The position numbers were made by a program, and so were the translations under genes. A DNA stretch of 64,000 nt. Origin: Pseudomonadota bacterium. GTDB lineage: Bacteria; Pseudomonadota; Alphaproteobacteria; Caulobacterales; Caulobacteraceae. The stretch's first letter is position 1; every line of letters begins with the position of its first letter. Below the pieces are notes generated by a model. That model worked only from the letters and a program-made list of their open reading frames with translations. It was not told the DNA's origin and did not search any database. Where the stretch lies: NCBI GenBank assembly GCA_963205025.1, contig CAUJHO010000013.1, positions 22,255-86,254 on the forward strand, in the 5' to 3' direction. Of this stretch, positions 29,322 to 39,560 are shown in pieces.

Positions 29322-30346
29322 TGGGCCGCCTGGCCGTCGTTCTGTTCAATCTCGGCGGACCGGATGGTCCGGCCGATGTTCGACCGTTCCTGCAGAACCT
29401 GTTTTCCGATCCGGCGATCATTGGCCTGCCTGGGTTTCTGAGGTTGCCCCTGGCCCGGCTCATTTCGACACGCCGGGAAAAACCGGCGCAGGCCAACTAT
29501 GCCCTGATGGGCGGCGGTTCCCCCCTTTTGCCGCAAACCTATAAACAGGCAGGAGCTCTTCAGGACGCCTTGACCGGGGCTGCCGATGACGTTCGGGTTT
29601 TCGTTGCCATGCGCTACTGGCGGCCCCTCACCGAGGATACGGCGCTGGAGGTGGCGGCCTATCAGCCTGACGATGTGGTGCTGCTGCCGCTCTATCCGCA
29701 GTATTCGACGACCACGACGGCCTCATCCCTGAAGGCCTGGGCCGAGGCCTATGACGGCTCCGGACAGGTCCACACCGTCTGTTGCTATCCGGAGGCGGAG
29801 GGGTGGGTTGCTGCCCAGGTCACGGCTATCCGCGCCAGGCTGACAAAAGCCGGGGGCCGCCCGGTACGGGTGCTGTTTTCGGCTCACGGCGTGCCCGAAA
29901 GCGTCATCAAGCGTCGCGGCGACCCCTATCAGGCTCAGGTCGAAGCCGGAGCCACCGTCCTCGCTGAAGCCGCCGGCCTGACGGATTGGTCGATCTGCTA
30001 CCAGAGCCGGGTCGGGCCGATGAAATGGCTCGGCCCCTCGACACCGGAGGCCATCGAACAGGCCGCCCGTGACGGGGTCGGGGTGATCATCGTGCCCATC
30101 GCCTTTGTCTCCGAACACATTGAAACCCTGGTAGAGCTGGACATCGAATACGCGCACCTGGCCCGAGAGCTGGGAGTTGCGCCCTATCTTCGCTGTCCGA
30201 CGCCCTCGACCGATCCAGCCTTCATCTCTGCCTTGTCGCGAGCTGTGAGAAACGCCCTGACCGGGCCGTCACCGGCCCCTTACGGGCCTGGATGTCGCAG
30301 CGATTTCGCCGCCTGTCCCTGTCGCGAATCCGGAGCCGCCGCATGA
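29321..30346 (+). CDS. hemH: Ferrochelatase
   Basis: VVLFNLGGPDGPADVRPFLQNLFSDPAII, FSAHGVPESVIKRRGDPYQ, PIAFVSEHIETLVELDIEY; ATGA overlap with hemE. Confidence 0.97.
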   Translation: MGRLAVVLFNLGGPDGPADVRPFLQNLFSDPAIIGLPGFLRLPLARLISTRREKPAQANYALMGGGSPLLPQTYKQAGALQDALTGAADDVRVFVAMRYWRPLTEDTALEVAAYQPDDVVLLPLYPQYSTTTTASSLKAWAEAYDGSGQVHTVCCYPEAEGWVAAQVTAIRARLTKAGGRPVRVLFSAHGVPESVIKRRGDPYQAQVEAGATVLAEAAGLTDWSICYQSRVGPMKWLGPSTPEAIEQAARDGVGVIIVPIAFVSEHIETLVELDIEYAHLARELGVAPYLRCPTPSTDPAFISALSRAVRNALTGPSPAPYGPGCRSDFAACPCRESGAAA

Positions 30347-30810
30347 CCGCCTATGACCTGGCCCGGGGCCTTCATATCCTCGCAGTGATCGCCTGGATGT
30401 CAGGCATGCTCTATCTGCCGCGTCTGTTCGCCTATGACGTCGAACAGAATGACAAGCCCGAGCCCCTCCGTTCCGAAATGCAGGGCCTGTTGCGGACCTG
30501 GCAGGTTCGCCTGCTTCGCATCATCATCAATCCGGCCATGTTCCTGGCCTGGGGGTTCGGCCTGTGGCTGATCCATCTGGATGTGCAGGCGCGCGGCTGG
30601 GGCTTCCTTGCGGAACCGTGGATGATCACCAAATTGTCTGGAGTGATGCTGCTCAGCGCCTGGCACGGCTACCTTGCCGGCGAGCGCAAGCGGATCGCCG
30701 CCGGTACATCGCGGAGATCGGCCCGCTACTGGCGCATGACCAATGAAATCCCGTTCCTTCTGGCGATCATCATGGTGATGTCCGTGACGACGGAGTGGAC
30801 CTTCGGCTAG
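30343..30810 (+). CDS. hemJ: Protoporphyrinogen oxidase HemJ
   Basis: LHILAVIAWMSGMLYLPRLFAYDVE, WMITKLSGVMLLSAWHGYLAGERKR, RYWRMTNEIPFLLAIIMVM. Confidence 0.93.
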   Translation: MTAYDLARGLHILAVIAWMSGMLYLPRLFAYDVEQNDKPEPLRSEMQGLLRTWQVRLLRIIINPAMFLAWGFGLWLIHLDVQARGWGFLAEPWMITKLSGVMLLSAWHGYLAGERKRIAAGTSRRSARYWRMTNEIPFLLAIIMVMSVTTEWTFG

Positions 30811-31038
30811 CGCGCCAGCCTTGACGGGCGGCGGCGGGTGTGGTTCCGCTAGGCCCAGGCGACGGATACTGCTTCGGCGGTCTGGCGCTTTCCCACCTTT
30901 CTCAAGGCCCGCTCCGTTCCCTTTCGGCGCGGCCTCATCTTGAAAATCCTTGGCGCGACCTCAGCGCCTCCATCCAGGTCTCACCCGGAATCCGTGTTTC
31001 GCGGCTCCGGGCGCGAGGCTTCAAGTCCAAGATACCCC

Positions 31039-32376
31039 ATGACTGACGAAACCCTGATCGACCACGACCTCGACCCGGCTGCAGAGGGCGACGAAGACGG
31101 CCAGGCGGCCAACCAGCGCATTGCCCTGTCGGAGCTGAAGGACAAGACCGCCGCCGAGCTGGTCGCCTTCGCCGAAGATCTGGAGGTCGAAAACGCCTCC
31201 AACCTTCGCAAGCAGGACCTGCTGTTCGCCATCCTCAAGACCCTGGCCGACGAAGAGGTCGAGATCTCCGCCGGCGGCGTGCTGGAAGTGCTCCAGGATG
31301 GCTTCGGCTTCCTCAGAAGCGCCGACGCCAACTACCTGTCGGGACCCGATGACATCTATGTCTCGCCGTCCCAGATCAAGCGCTTCGGCCTTCGCACCGG
31401 CGACACGGTTGAGGGCACGGTGCGTGGCCCGCGTGAGGGCGAACGCTATTTCGCCCTGCTCAAGGTCGATTCGATCAACTTCGAAGATCCCGAAAATGTC
31501 CGCCACAAGGTCAATTTCGACAATCTGACGCCGCTCTATCCCGATGAGCGGCTGCATATGGAAATCCAGGATCCGACCCTGAAGGACCGGTCGGGCCGGG
31601 TCATCGACATCGTCGCGCCGCTCGGCAAGGGCCAGCGCTGCCTGATCGTGGCACCGCCGCGCGTCGGCAAGACCGTGATGCTGCAAAACATCGCCAAGTC
31701 GATCGAGGCCAACCACCCCGAGGTCTTTCTGATGGTTCTGCTCATCGACGAGCGGCCCGAAGAAGTCACCGACATGCAGCGCACCGTGAAGGGCGAGGTT
31801 GTGGCCTCGACCTTCGACGAGCCTTCGACCCGCCACGTCGCCGTGGCCGAAATGGTCATCGAGAAGGCCAAGCGCCTGGTCGAGCACAAGAAGGATGTCG
31901 TCATCCTGCTGGACTCGGTCACCCGCCTGGGCCGGGCCTATAACGCCACGGTCCCGTCCTCGGGCAAGGTTCTGACCGGTGGTGTCGATGCCAATGCCCT
32001 GCAGCGGCCCAAGCGCTTCTTCGGGGCGGCCCGAAACATCGAAGAGGGCGGCTCCCTGACCATCATCGCTACGGCCCTGATCGACACGGGCTCGCGCATG
32101 GACGAGGTCATCTTCGAAGAGTTCAAGGGCACCGGTAACTCGGAAATCGTGCTGGACCGCAAGGTGGCGGACAAGCGCATCTTCCCGGCTATCGATGTGC
32201 TGAAGTCCGGCACCCGCAAGGAAGATCTGATCACGCCCAAGGACCAGCTGACCAAGACCTATGTTCTGCGCCGGATCCTGAACCCCATGGGACCGCAGGA
32301 CGCCATCGAATTCCTGCTCGACAAGCTCAGACAGTCCAAGAACAACGCCGACTTCTTCCAGTCGATGAACACCTAA
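31039..32376 (+). CDS. rho: Transcription termination factor Rho
   Basis: [67 protein letters not shown]-terminal [10 protein letters not shown]. Confidence 0.98.
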   Translation: MTDETLIDHDLDPAAEGDEDGQAANQRIALSELKDKTAAELVAFAEDLEVENASNLRKQDLLFAILKTLADEEVEISAGGVLEVLQDGFGFLRSADANYLSGPDDIYVSPSQIKRFGLRTGDTVEGTVRGPREGERYFALLKVDSINFEDPENVRHKVNFDNLTPLYPDERLHMEIQDPTLKDRSGRVIDIVAPLGKGQRCLIVAPPRVGKTVMLQNIAKSIEANHPEVFLMVLLIDERPEEVTDMQRTVKGEVVASTFDEPSTRHVAVAEMVIEKAKRLVEHKKDVVILLDSVTRLGRAYNATVPSSGKVLTGGVDANALQRPKRFFGAARNIEEGGSLTIIATALIDTGSRMDEVIFEEFKGTGNSEIVLDRKVADKRIFPAIDVLKSGTRKEDLITPKDQLTKTYVLRRILNPMGPQDAIEFLLDKLRQSKNNADFFQSMNT

Positions 32377-32386
32377 GGGCCCTGGC

Positions 32387-33136
32387 GTGGCGGGGTTCGT
32401 ACACATCGGCTTGGCGGGCGCGCGCGGGCGCATGGGCCGCGCCGTCTCCGAAATCCTTGACCAGCGCAAGGATGTCGTCACGGCCGCCCGCTTTGACCGG
32501 ACCGATCAGCCGGATCTCAGCGCCTGTGATGTCGTTATCGACTTCACTGAGGCGGATGCCTCGGTTCAGCTGGCGCGGATGTGTGCCGAGGCCGGGAGTC
32601 CGGCCCTTGTCATCGGGGCGACCGGCTTCACGCGCGAACAGGACGCCGAGATCGAGCGCGCCGCCGAGCGCATCGCCATCGTCAAATCCGGAAATTTCTC
32701 TCTCGGCGTCAATATGTTGGTCGGCCTGGTCGCCCAGGCCGCCCGGCGTCTTCCGGCTGCCGACTGGGACATTGAAATCATCGAGGCCCATCACCGCTTG
32801 AAGCGCGACGCGCCGTCGGGCACCGCCCTGATGCTGGGAGAGGCGGCCGCCGATGGGCGTGGGCATGATCTGGCCGACCTCAGGGGCGCGCCGCGCGACG
32901 GGCTCGGCGAAGAGCGGCCGAGCGGCGAGATCGGCTTTGCCGCCATCCGCGCTGGCGGCATCGTCGGCGAACACCAGGTTATCTTTGCGGCCCAGGACGA
33001 AATCCTGACCTTGTCACACTCGGCCCGCGACCGGGCCCTGTTCGCACGCGGGGCGGTGATGGCGGCCCTGTGGGTCAAGGGCCGCAGCCCCGGCCTTTAC
33101 GGCATGCAGGACGTCCTGGGCTTCCAGCAGGCGTAG
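32387..33136 (+). CDS. dapB: 4-hydroxy-tetrahydrodipicolinate reductase
   Basis: IGLAGARGRMGRAVSEI, DVVIDFTEADA, NFSLGVNMLV, EIIEAHHRLKRDAPSGTAL; GTG start. Confidence 0.97.
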   Translation: MAGFVHIGLAGARGRMGRAVSEILDQRKDVVTAARFDRTDQPDLSACDVVIDFTEADASVQLARMCAEAGSPALVIGATGFTREQDAEIERAAERIAIVKSGNFSLGVNMLVGLVAQAARRLPAADWDIEIIEAHHRLKRDAPSGTALMLGEAAADGRGHDLADLRGAPRDGLGEERPSGEIGFAAIRAGGIVGEHQVIFAAQDEILTLSHSARDRALFARGAVMAALWVKGRSPGLYGMQDVLGFQQA

Positions 33137-33147
33137 GTGGAAGGGGC

Positions 33148-33600
33148 TCAGGCTCCCGTCGAGCCGAAACCGCCGGCTCCGCGTGCCGTCTCATCCAGAC
33201 TCGCGACCTCTTCAAAGACGCCGCGCGTGACCGGCGCGATGACCATCTGGGCAATGCGGTCGCCGCGCCGGACGACGAAAGGCTCCGCCCCCAGATTGGC
33301 CAGGATGACCCCGATCTCGCCGCGATAGTCGGCGTCGATGGTGCCGGGGCTGTTCAGGCAGGTAATTCCGAATTTCAGCGCCAGCCCCGAGCGAGGCCTG
33401 ACCTGGGCCTCGTGATCGGTCGGAAGGGCGATCGTCAGGCCGGTCGGAACCAGCGCCCGTCCACCCGGTGGCAGGGTCAAGGGCTGATCTTCAGCCACCG
33501 CAGCCCTCAGGTCCATCCCGGCAGACCCTGGCGTCTCATAGGCGGGAAGGGGCAGCCCTTGCGAATGCGGCAGGCGTGTCAGGCGGATGGAGACGGTCAT
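33148..33600 (-). CDS. dut: dUTP diphosphatase
   Basis: [62 protein letters not shown]. Confidence 0.97.
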   Translation of the reverse strand: MTVSIRLTRLPHSQGLPLPAYETPGSAGMDLRAAVAEDQPLTLPPGGRALVPTGLTIALPTDHEAQVRPRSGLALKFGITCLNSPGTIDADYRGEIGVILANLGAEPFVVRRGDRIAQMVIAPVTRGVFEEVASLDETARGAGGFGSTGA

Positions 33601-33725
33601 GGCTGGCCCCTTTCGCTCCGGGCTTAGGGGGCTTCGGGGGTCGGTGTCGAGGCCGACGTAAAGAACATTGCCAGAACATTGATCCGTGGTATAGCGTTGT
33701 TCCGCAACTGAGACGGGAGGATCTC

Positions 33726-34244
33726 ATGCGGGTGATGACGTTTGCGGCCGTGGCGGCCCTGGTGCTGACGGGCGGCTGCGGCAATGGTGGTTCGGCGGTC
33801 GAGACGCGGGATCGAGCGGAATCCGGGACGCCCACAGCACAGGGCGAAGCCGTTGGCCTGGCCTCATCAGCAGTCGACGCCGGTTCAGACGCCTCGGCAC
33901 CGGTGACCGAGGCCGAGCGTGGCCGGGCCGTCTGGTCGACGGCGCGCAATCGCACCGCCGAAGAAGGGGCGCAGCGGTCGTTCGAGCGCAATGGCGCGGA
34001 TTTCGGGGCTGCGACCCAGGAGGCCTATGTCCAGTCCGTTCATGCCTTCCTTGCCAATCCACCGCCGGGCACCGAGACGGTGCGTCGCCGCAACGGCGAC
34101 ATCCTGTACTACCACGCGCCCACGAACACCTTTGCGGTGGCTACGCGCGACGGGGCCCCCCGGACCATGTTCAAGCCCCGGGAAGGGGCCGCCTACTGGG
34201 CCGATCAACAGGCTCGCGCCGCGCGCCGCTCCGGCGAGGGATAG
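33726..34244 (+). CDS. Putative lipoprotein with polymorphic-toxin-tail-like C-terminus
   Basis: Lipobox LVLTGGC; C-terminal NGDILYYHAPTNTFAVATRDGAPRTMFKPREGAAYWADQ. Similarity from memory only. Confidence 0.7.
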   Translation: MRVMTFAAVAALVLTGGCGNGGSAVETRDRAESGTPTAQGEAVGLASSAVDAGSDASAPVTEAERGRAVWSTARNRTAEEGAQRSFERNGADFGAATQEAYVQSVHAFLANPPPGTETVRRRNGDILYYHAPTNTFAVATRDGAPRTMFKPREGAAYWADQQARAARRSGEG

Positions 34245-34411
34245 CGTCGGCAATGGTGTCGGCGTCCCCGCCTTGGGGTCGGGGAAAGCGTTGACGAGGT
34301 CGGGTCAGTCGACGCACGGGCGTCAGGGCATCCCCGCCTGGGCGAAGGGGGCTATTCTGATTGAGGGCGGTGGCGGTTTCTGACCGGTCGTTGCAAGGGC
34401 CAGAGGGTCGG

Positions 34412-34487
34412 GACGGTTCAGACGGTTCAGACGGTTCAGACGCTGTTTTCCGGCCTGAACGACCGTCCAGACCGTCCAGACCGTTTG
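34412..34487. repeat. Nonamer-periodic imperfect inverted repeat
   Basis: GACGGTTCA x3 (34412-34438), spacer, then GACCGTCCA x2 + GACCGTTTG; arms are partially complementary in 9-nt register. Confidence 0.8.
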
Positions 34488-34523
34488 GGCCGGCCTGACC
34501 CGGAGGCGACCAGGCCGGCCGAC

Positions 34524-34560
34524 AAAAAACCCCGGCGCGACTGTCGCCGCGCCGGGGTTC
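34524..34560 (-). terminator. Rho-independent terminator of ahcY
   Basis: On minus strand: AACCCCGGCGCG-GCGACAGT-CGCGCCGGGGTT followed by TTTT; ends just downstream of the ahcY stop. Confidence 0.9.
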
Positions 34561-34586
34561 TCAATCTTGGTCGCCCGGGCGGTCGC

Positions 34587-35984
<1,398 letters not shown>

Positions 35985-36027
35985 GGTGGGCCTCCTGGGG
36001 CGCGAACTGTCTGGGAATTCAGCCGCG

Positions 36028-36056
36028 CCTATAGCCGTCCCCAGGGAGACGGGCAA
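36028..36056 (-). promoter_or_regulatory. Candidate sigma-70-type promoter of ahcY
   Basis: Minus strand TTGCCC-N17-TATAGG, about 44 bp between -10 and the GTG start. Confidence 0.5.
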
Positions 36057-36060
36057 CCAT

Positions 36061-36082
36061 CATATAAGGATATCCTTATATG
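36061..36082. promoter_or_regulatory. 22-bp perfect palindrome, candidate operator upstream of ahcY
   Basis: CATATAAGGATATCCTTATATG is self-complementary and sits 4 bp upstream of the -35-like element. Confidence 0.7.
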
Positions 36083-36083
36083 C

Positions 36084-37589
36084 CTACCGACCGGACAGGC
36101 GCTGTTGGCAGCTCTGCGTGCCCTTTCCGATCAGGCCGGGGCCGGGTTCGAGGTACAGGCGGTCGGGTCTCTCGATCACGCGGATACAGTCGCCCAGGCC
36201 GTCTGTTGAGACCCCGATCGGCCAGCCGAGGTCGAGGTGGCGGTGCAGGTCTGGCGCGATATCGCCGCCTCCCATGTCGCTGTAGGCCCGGATCAGTCGC
36301 TGCGGAGCCATGCCCTGGCCGCTTCGCATGGCCAGGATCACATCGTCCAGGTCGCGCGTGCCGCCAGAGGTCGTTCTCAGCCGACTGTCGAGGCTGAGCG
36401 CCAGTAACAGACCTCGATGGTAGGGGACGGCCAACGCTCCGGGCCGGTTGAAAAAAGCGTTCGCATTCGAGGCATTGGTCCAGCCCGGCGGTGTGCGGGC
36501 CTGCAGGGCCAGGGCCTCATCCAGGGCTGCCACATAGGCCTCGGGCGAGATCAGGCCGAGCCTGAGCGCCATCCGATAGGCATAGAAATCGGTGAAGCCT
36601 TCGGAGAACCAGAAATCCAGCACCTGCGACGGACCGTCCGCCAGGCCCCCGACCCGCGCCGGCAGCCAGGCGTGCTGTTGCTCATGGATGAGGACATGGC
36701 TGGCCTCGTCCAGGGTCTGATTGGGCGTCAGCCACACCGCGATCCCGTCGCCCAGACCCAGGCCGCTCTGGACCCTGGCCGACGGATCACCCGCCAGCGG
36801 TGTCAGGGCCAGGAAGGTCGGCTGGCCATCATCGCCCCAGAATTCAGCTGAGCCCTCGCCAATCTCGACGAACCGATCCGCCAGGTCATCGGGTGAAAAG
36901 CCCCAGGCGCCGAGGACGGCTATCCTGACCGGACCGGCCGACGACTGGCGGGTGCGGAGCGTCAGGTCCGGTCCACCGATCAGAACGCTGTCGGCCAGGG
37001 TGTCGAAGTCGATGAAGGTTCCCTCCAGCGGATCAAGGTCCGAGGCGTAGTGCCAGGCGGGGGCCGGCTCGCCCCAGTGGAAGCGGACTGGGTCAGGGTC
37101 GCGGCCTTCGACCCGGGCGAAGACCGTCCGGCCGATCAGGGTGAAGCCGTCGCGGAGCGTCGAGGGGCGATAGGGCCGGTCGAAGCCGACGCGAGGGGGG
37201 CCAGCATAATCCTGACGCACGCGATAGGTCACACGGATGGGGGCCCCGCCCCGATGTCGGAGCCGCAGCCCCGACCGGCGGCGCTGGAGGCGAGCCCCTT
37301 CGACCCGGACATCGGTGATGATGCGGTCGAGCCGCTGTGTCCCGGCCCAACGGGTTGGAAGGCCGACCTCGGTGCGGCCGTCTCGGTCCCCCAAAAAGCT
37401 CAGGGAGATGTCGATGCCGTCCAGTCCGCCGGGGCCGACCACAGGCGTAACCTCATAGGAGACGGCGTCCCGGGCCGCGTCCGGTGCGCCCTGGGCCAAG
37501 ACCAACCCCAGCGCCATGATCATGCCGGACCCAAACACCGACCGCCCCCTCTCGAGCCGTCGCCCCCGCCGCGACCCTCTCACGGACAT
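36084..37589 (-). CDS. M61-like metallopeptidase (glycyl aminopeptidase-like)
   Basis: HEQQHAWLPARVGG with downstream FWFSEGFTDFYAYRMALRLGL matching the gluzincin HExxH...E layout; start uncertain. Confidence 0.75.
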   Translation of the reverse strand: MSVRGSRRGRRLERGRSVFGSGMIMALGLVLAQGAPDAARDAVSYEVTPVVGPGGLDGIDISLSFLGDRDGRTEVGLPTRWAGTQRLDRIITDVRVEGARLQRRRSGLRLRHRGGAPIRVTYRVRQDYAGPPRVGFDRPYRPSTLRDGFTLIGRTVFARVEGRDPDPVRFHWGEPAPAWHYASDLDPLEGTFIDFDTLADSVLIGGPDLTLRTRQSSAGPVRIAVLGAWGFSPDDLADRFVEIGEGSAEFWGDDGQPTFLALTPLAGDPSARVQSGLGLGDGIAVWLTPNQTLDEASHVLIHEQQHAWLPARVGGLADGPSQVLDFWFSEGFTDFYAYRMALRLGLISPEAYVAALDEALALQARTPPGWTNASNANAFFNRPGALAVPYHRGLLLALSLDSRLRTTSGGTRDLDDVILAMRSGQGMAPQRLIRAYSDMGGGDIAPDLHRHLDLGWPIGVSTDGLGDCIRVIERPDRLYLEPGPGLIGKGTQSCQQRLSGR

Positions 37590-37654
37590 GGCGGCCCTGC
37601 CAAGGGCGTCCGGGTCGGCTTGGCGCGGTCCCGGTGCTGGCCTATCTGTGGCCC

Positions 37655-38518
37655 ATGCCCGAGTTGCCCGAGGTCGAGACCGTTCGCCGTGGCCTGGAGC
37701 CGGTCCTGCAGGGGGCGCGGCTGCTTCAGGTGCGCCAGAACCGACCGGACCTGCGGTTCCCCTTTCCAGAGCGATTCGGCGAGCGGCTCGAGGGGGCGGT
37801 CGTCGAACGTCTGGACCGGCGGGCCAAATATCTCCTGTTTGGCCTGTCGACCGGCGAGACCTGGATCACCCACCTAGGCATGACCGGGCGTTTCACCCTG
37901 GACGGCGCTGCGCTGGGCGAATTCGAGGATGCCCCGCCGACCCTCGGCAAGCACGAACATCTGTCGCTGGTGGCCGAGAGGTCCGCAGAGCGACGCCGGA
38001 TCGGCTTCGCCGATGCCCGCCGGTTCGGCTTCATGGGGCTGATTGCGACGCCTGAGGTGCCGGCCCACGCCTGGTTCAGGGACCTGGGGCCTGAGCCCTT
38101 GTCGAACCGGTTTTCCGCCGCTGATCTCAAGGCCGGCTTCGAGGGCCGGACCACGCCCGTGAAATCCGCCCTGCTGGATCAGCGGATCGTGGCGGGCCTG
38201 GGCAATATCTATGTCTGCGAGGCGCTTTATCGGTCGGGTATCTCGCCCCTGACGCCAGCGGGCAAGGTGTCCGGTCCGCGCCTCGAAAAACTGGTCGCCG
38301 CCATCCGTCAGGTTCTGATCGAGGCGGTGGAGGCCGGCGGTTCGACGCTCAAGGATTTTGCCAATGCCGAGGGCGGCCAGGGCTATTTCCAGCACCGGTT
38401 CGACGTCTATGGCCGCGAGGGCGAGGCCTGCCACACGCTCGCCTGTCCGGGCATTGTCCGCCGCATCGTCCTGGCCGGGCGCTCGAGCTTCTACTGTCCG
38501 GCGTGCCAGCGGCGATGA
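37655..38518 (+). CDS. mutM: Formamidopyrimidine-DNA glycosylase
   Basis: MPELPEVETVRRGLEPVL, LLDQRIVAGLGNIYVCEAL, zinc finger CHTLACPGIVRRIVLAGRSSFYCPACQ. Confidence 0.98.
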   Translation: MPELPEVETVRRGLEPVLQGARLLQVRQNRPDLRFPFPERFGERLEGAVVERLDRRAKYLLFGLSTGETWITHLGMTGRFTLDGAALGEFEDAPPTLGKHEHLSLVAERSAERRRIGFADARRFGFMGLIATPEVPAHAWFRDLGPEPLSNRFSAADLKAGFEGRTTPVKSALLDQRIVAGLGNIYVCEALYRSGISPLTPAGKVSGPRLEKLVAAIRQVLIEAVEAGGSTLKDFANAEGGQGYFQHRFDVYGREGEACHTLACPGIVRRIVLAGRSSFYCPACQRR

Positions 38519-39063
38519 GTGACGTCCGTATCATCCTGTTCCGGGGCATGAACACCGGTGGCGTTCGGGCACCTGTGGCCGAGCAGACGTCCATGGCGCT
38601 TGATCTCGGTCTGGCGATGCCGCGAACCGTGCTGGCCTCGGGCAATCTGATCGTGGACAGCGATGCCGATCCGGCTGAGCTGGAAGCACGGGTTGAGTCC
38701 GAAACGGAGCGCCGCTTCGGGCGCCGTATCGAGACTATTGTGCGGTCGGCAGATCAATGGTCCGCCCTGATGGCCGCCAACCCGTTCGCGGACGAGGCCC
38801 GAAAGGACCCCAGCCGGCTGCTGCTCATGGTGATGAAGGCCGGGATCCGGCACGAGGGGGTCCAGACCTTGCGTGCCCATGCCACCCGGGCCGAGGCGGT
38901 CACGGCCGCCGGCGGGGGCCTGTGGTTCTGGCACCCCGACGGCATCGGTCAATCCAAACTGGCCGAAAAGGCCCAGCCCCGCCTGATCGGTTCGGGCACG
39001 GCGCGTAACTGGAATACGGTTCTGAAGATTGCGGCCAGCGCCGGCCTGGGGGAGACGCGATGA
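38515..39063 (+). CDS. DUF1697 domain-containing protein
   Basis: IILFRGMNTGGVRAPVAEQTSMALDLGLAMPRTVLASGNLIVDSD; WNTVLKIA end; ATGA overlap with mutM. Confidence 0.85.
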   Translation: MSDVRIILFRGMNTGGVRAPVAEQTSMALDLGLAMPRTVLASGNLIVDSDADPAELEARVESETERRFGRRIETIVRSADQWSALMAANPFADEARKDPSRLLLMVMKAGIRHEGVQTLRAHATRAEAVTAAGGGLWFWHPDGIGQSKLAEKAQPRLIGSGTARNWNTVLKIAASAGLGETR

Positions 39064-39560
39064 GCAACAAGGAACTCGTGGCCTGGGGCCACCTGATCAC
39101 CACCGCCCTGATCTGGGGCTACTATGGGGTGCAGCTGGTTCAGGCGGTTGCATCCGGCGATCTGGCCGAGGCCGGCTTTGTCAGCACCCTGGGTGTGCCG
39201 CTGGCGATCGCGGTCGGCCTGTCAATTCTGGCCAGCGTCGTGATCGAGTTCGGGGTCAATCTGATCCGCACCGACCGCCCCGGCCGCCGTGAGGTCGATG
39301 CGGAGGCCTGGGCCGGGCTCAGGGCCACGCGCATCGCCCATGGGGTCGTCATTACCCTGATCATGGCCTTGTCGGGCCTGGGACTGGTCCTGGGGGCCTT
39401 TGCCGGACCATCGGTCGCCGCCGAGACCGGAGCCTGGCTGACCGGGCGGTTCGGTAACGGCCTGGTCCTGTTCGCCAACGGCGGCTTGCTGGTGCTGATC
39501 CTGGCCGAGCTTGTCCACTATGGGGCGTTGATCGCCTTCCTCAGTAGGGACCGCCGCTAG
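39060..39560 (+). CDS. Small integral membrane protein
   Basis: About four hydrophobic segments; ATGA overlap with the preceding gene. Confidence 0.75.
   Translation: MSNKELVAWGHLITTALIWGYYGVQLVQAVASGDLAEAGFVSTLGVPLAIAVGLSILASVVIEFGVNLIRTDRPGRREVDAEAWAGLRATRIAHGVVITLIMALSGLGLVLGAFAGPSVAAETGAWLTGRFGNGLVLFANGGLLVLILAELVHYGALIAFLSRDRR

Noticed and set aside
31021-32481. 486-aa minus-strand ORF opposite rho
   Set aside because: Antisense shadow of a clear rho gene.
35985-36060. SAH/SAM riboswitch upstream of ahcY
   Set aside because: The candidate promoter leaves only about 40 nt of leader, too short for a SAH or SAM aptamer, and no pseudoknot layout was visible.
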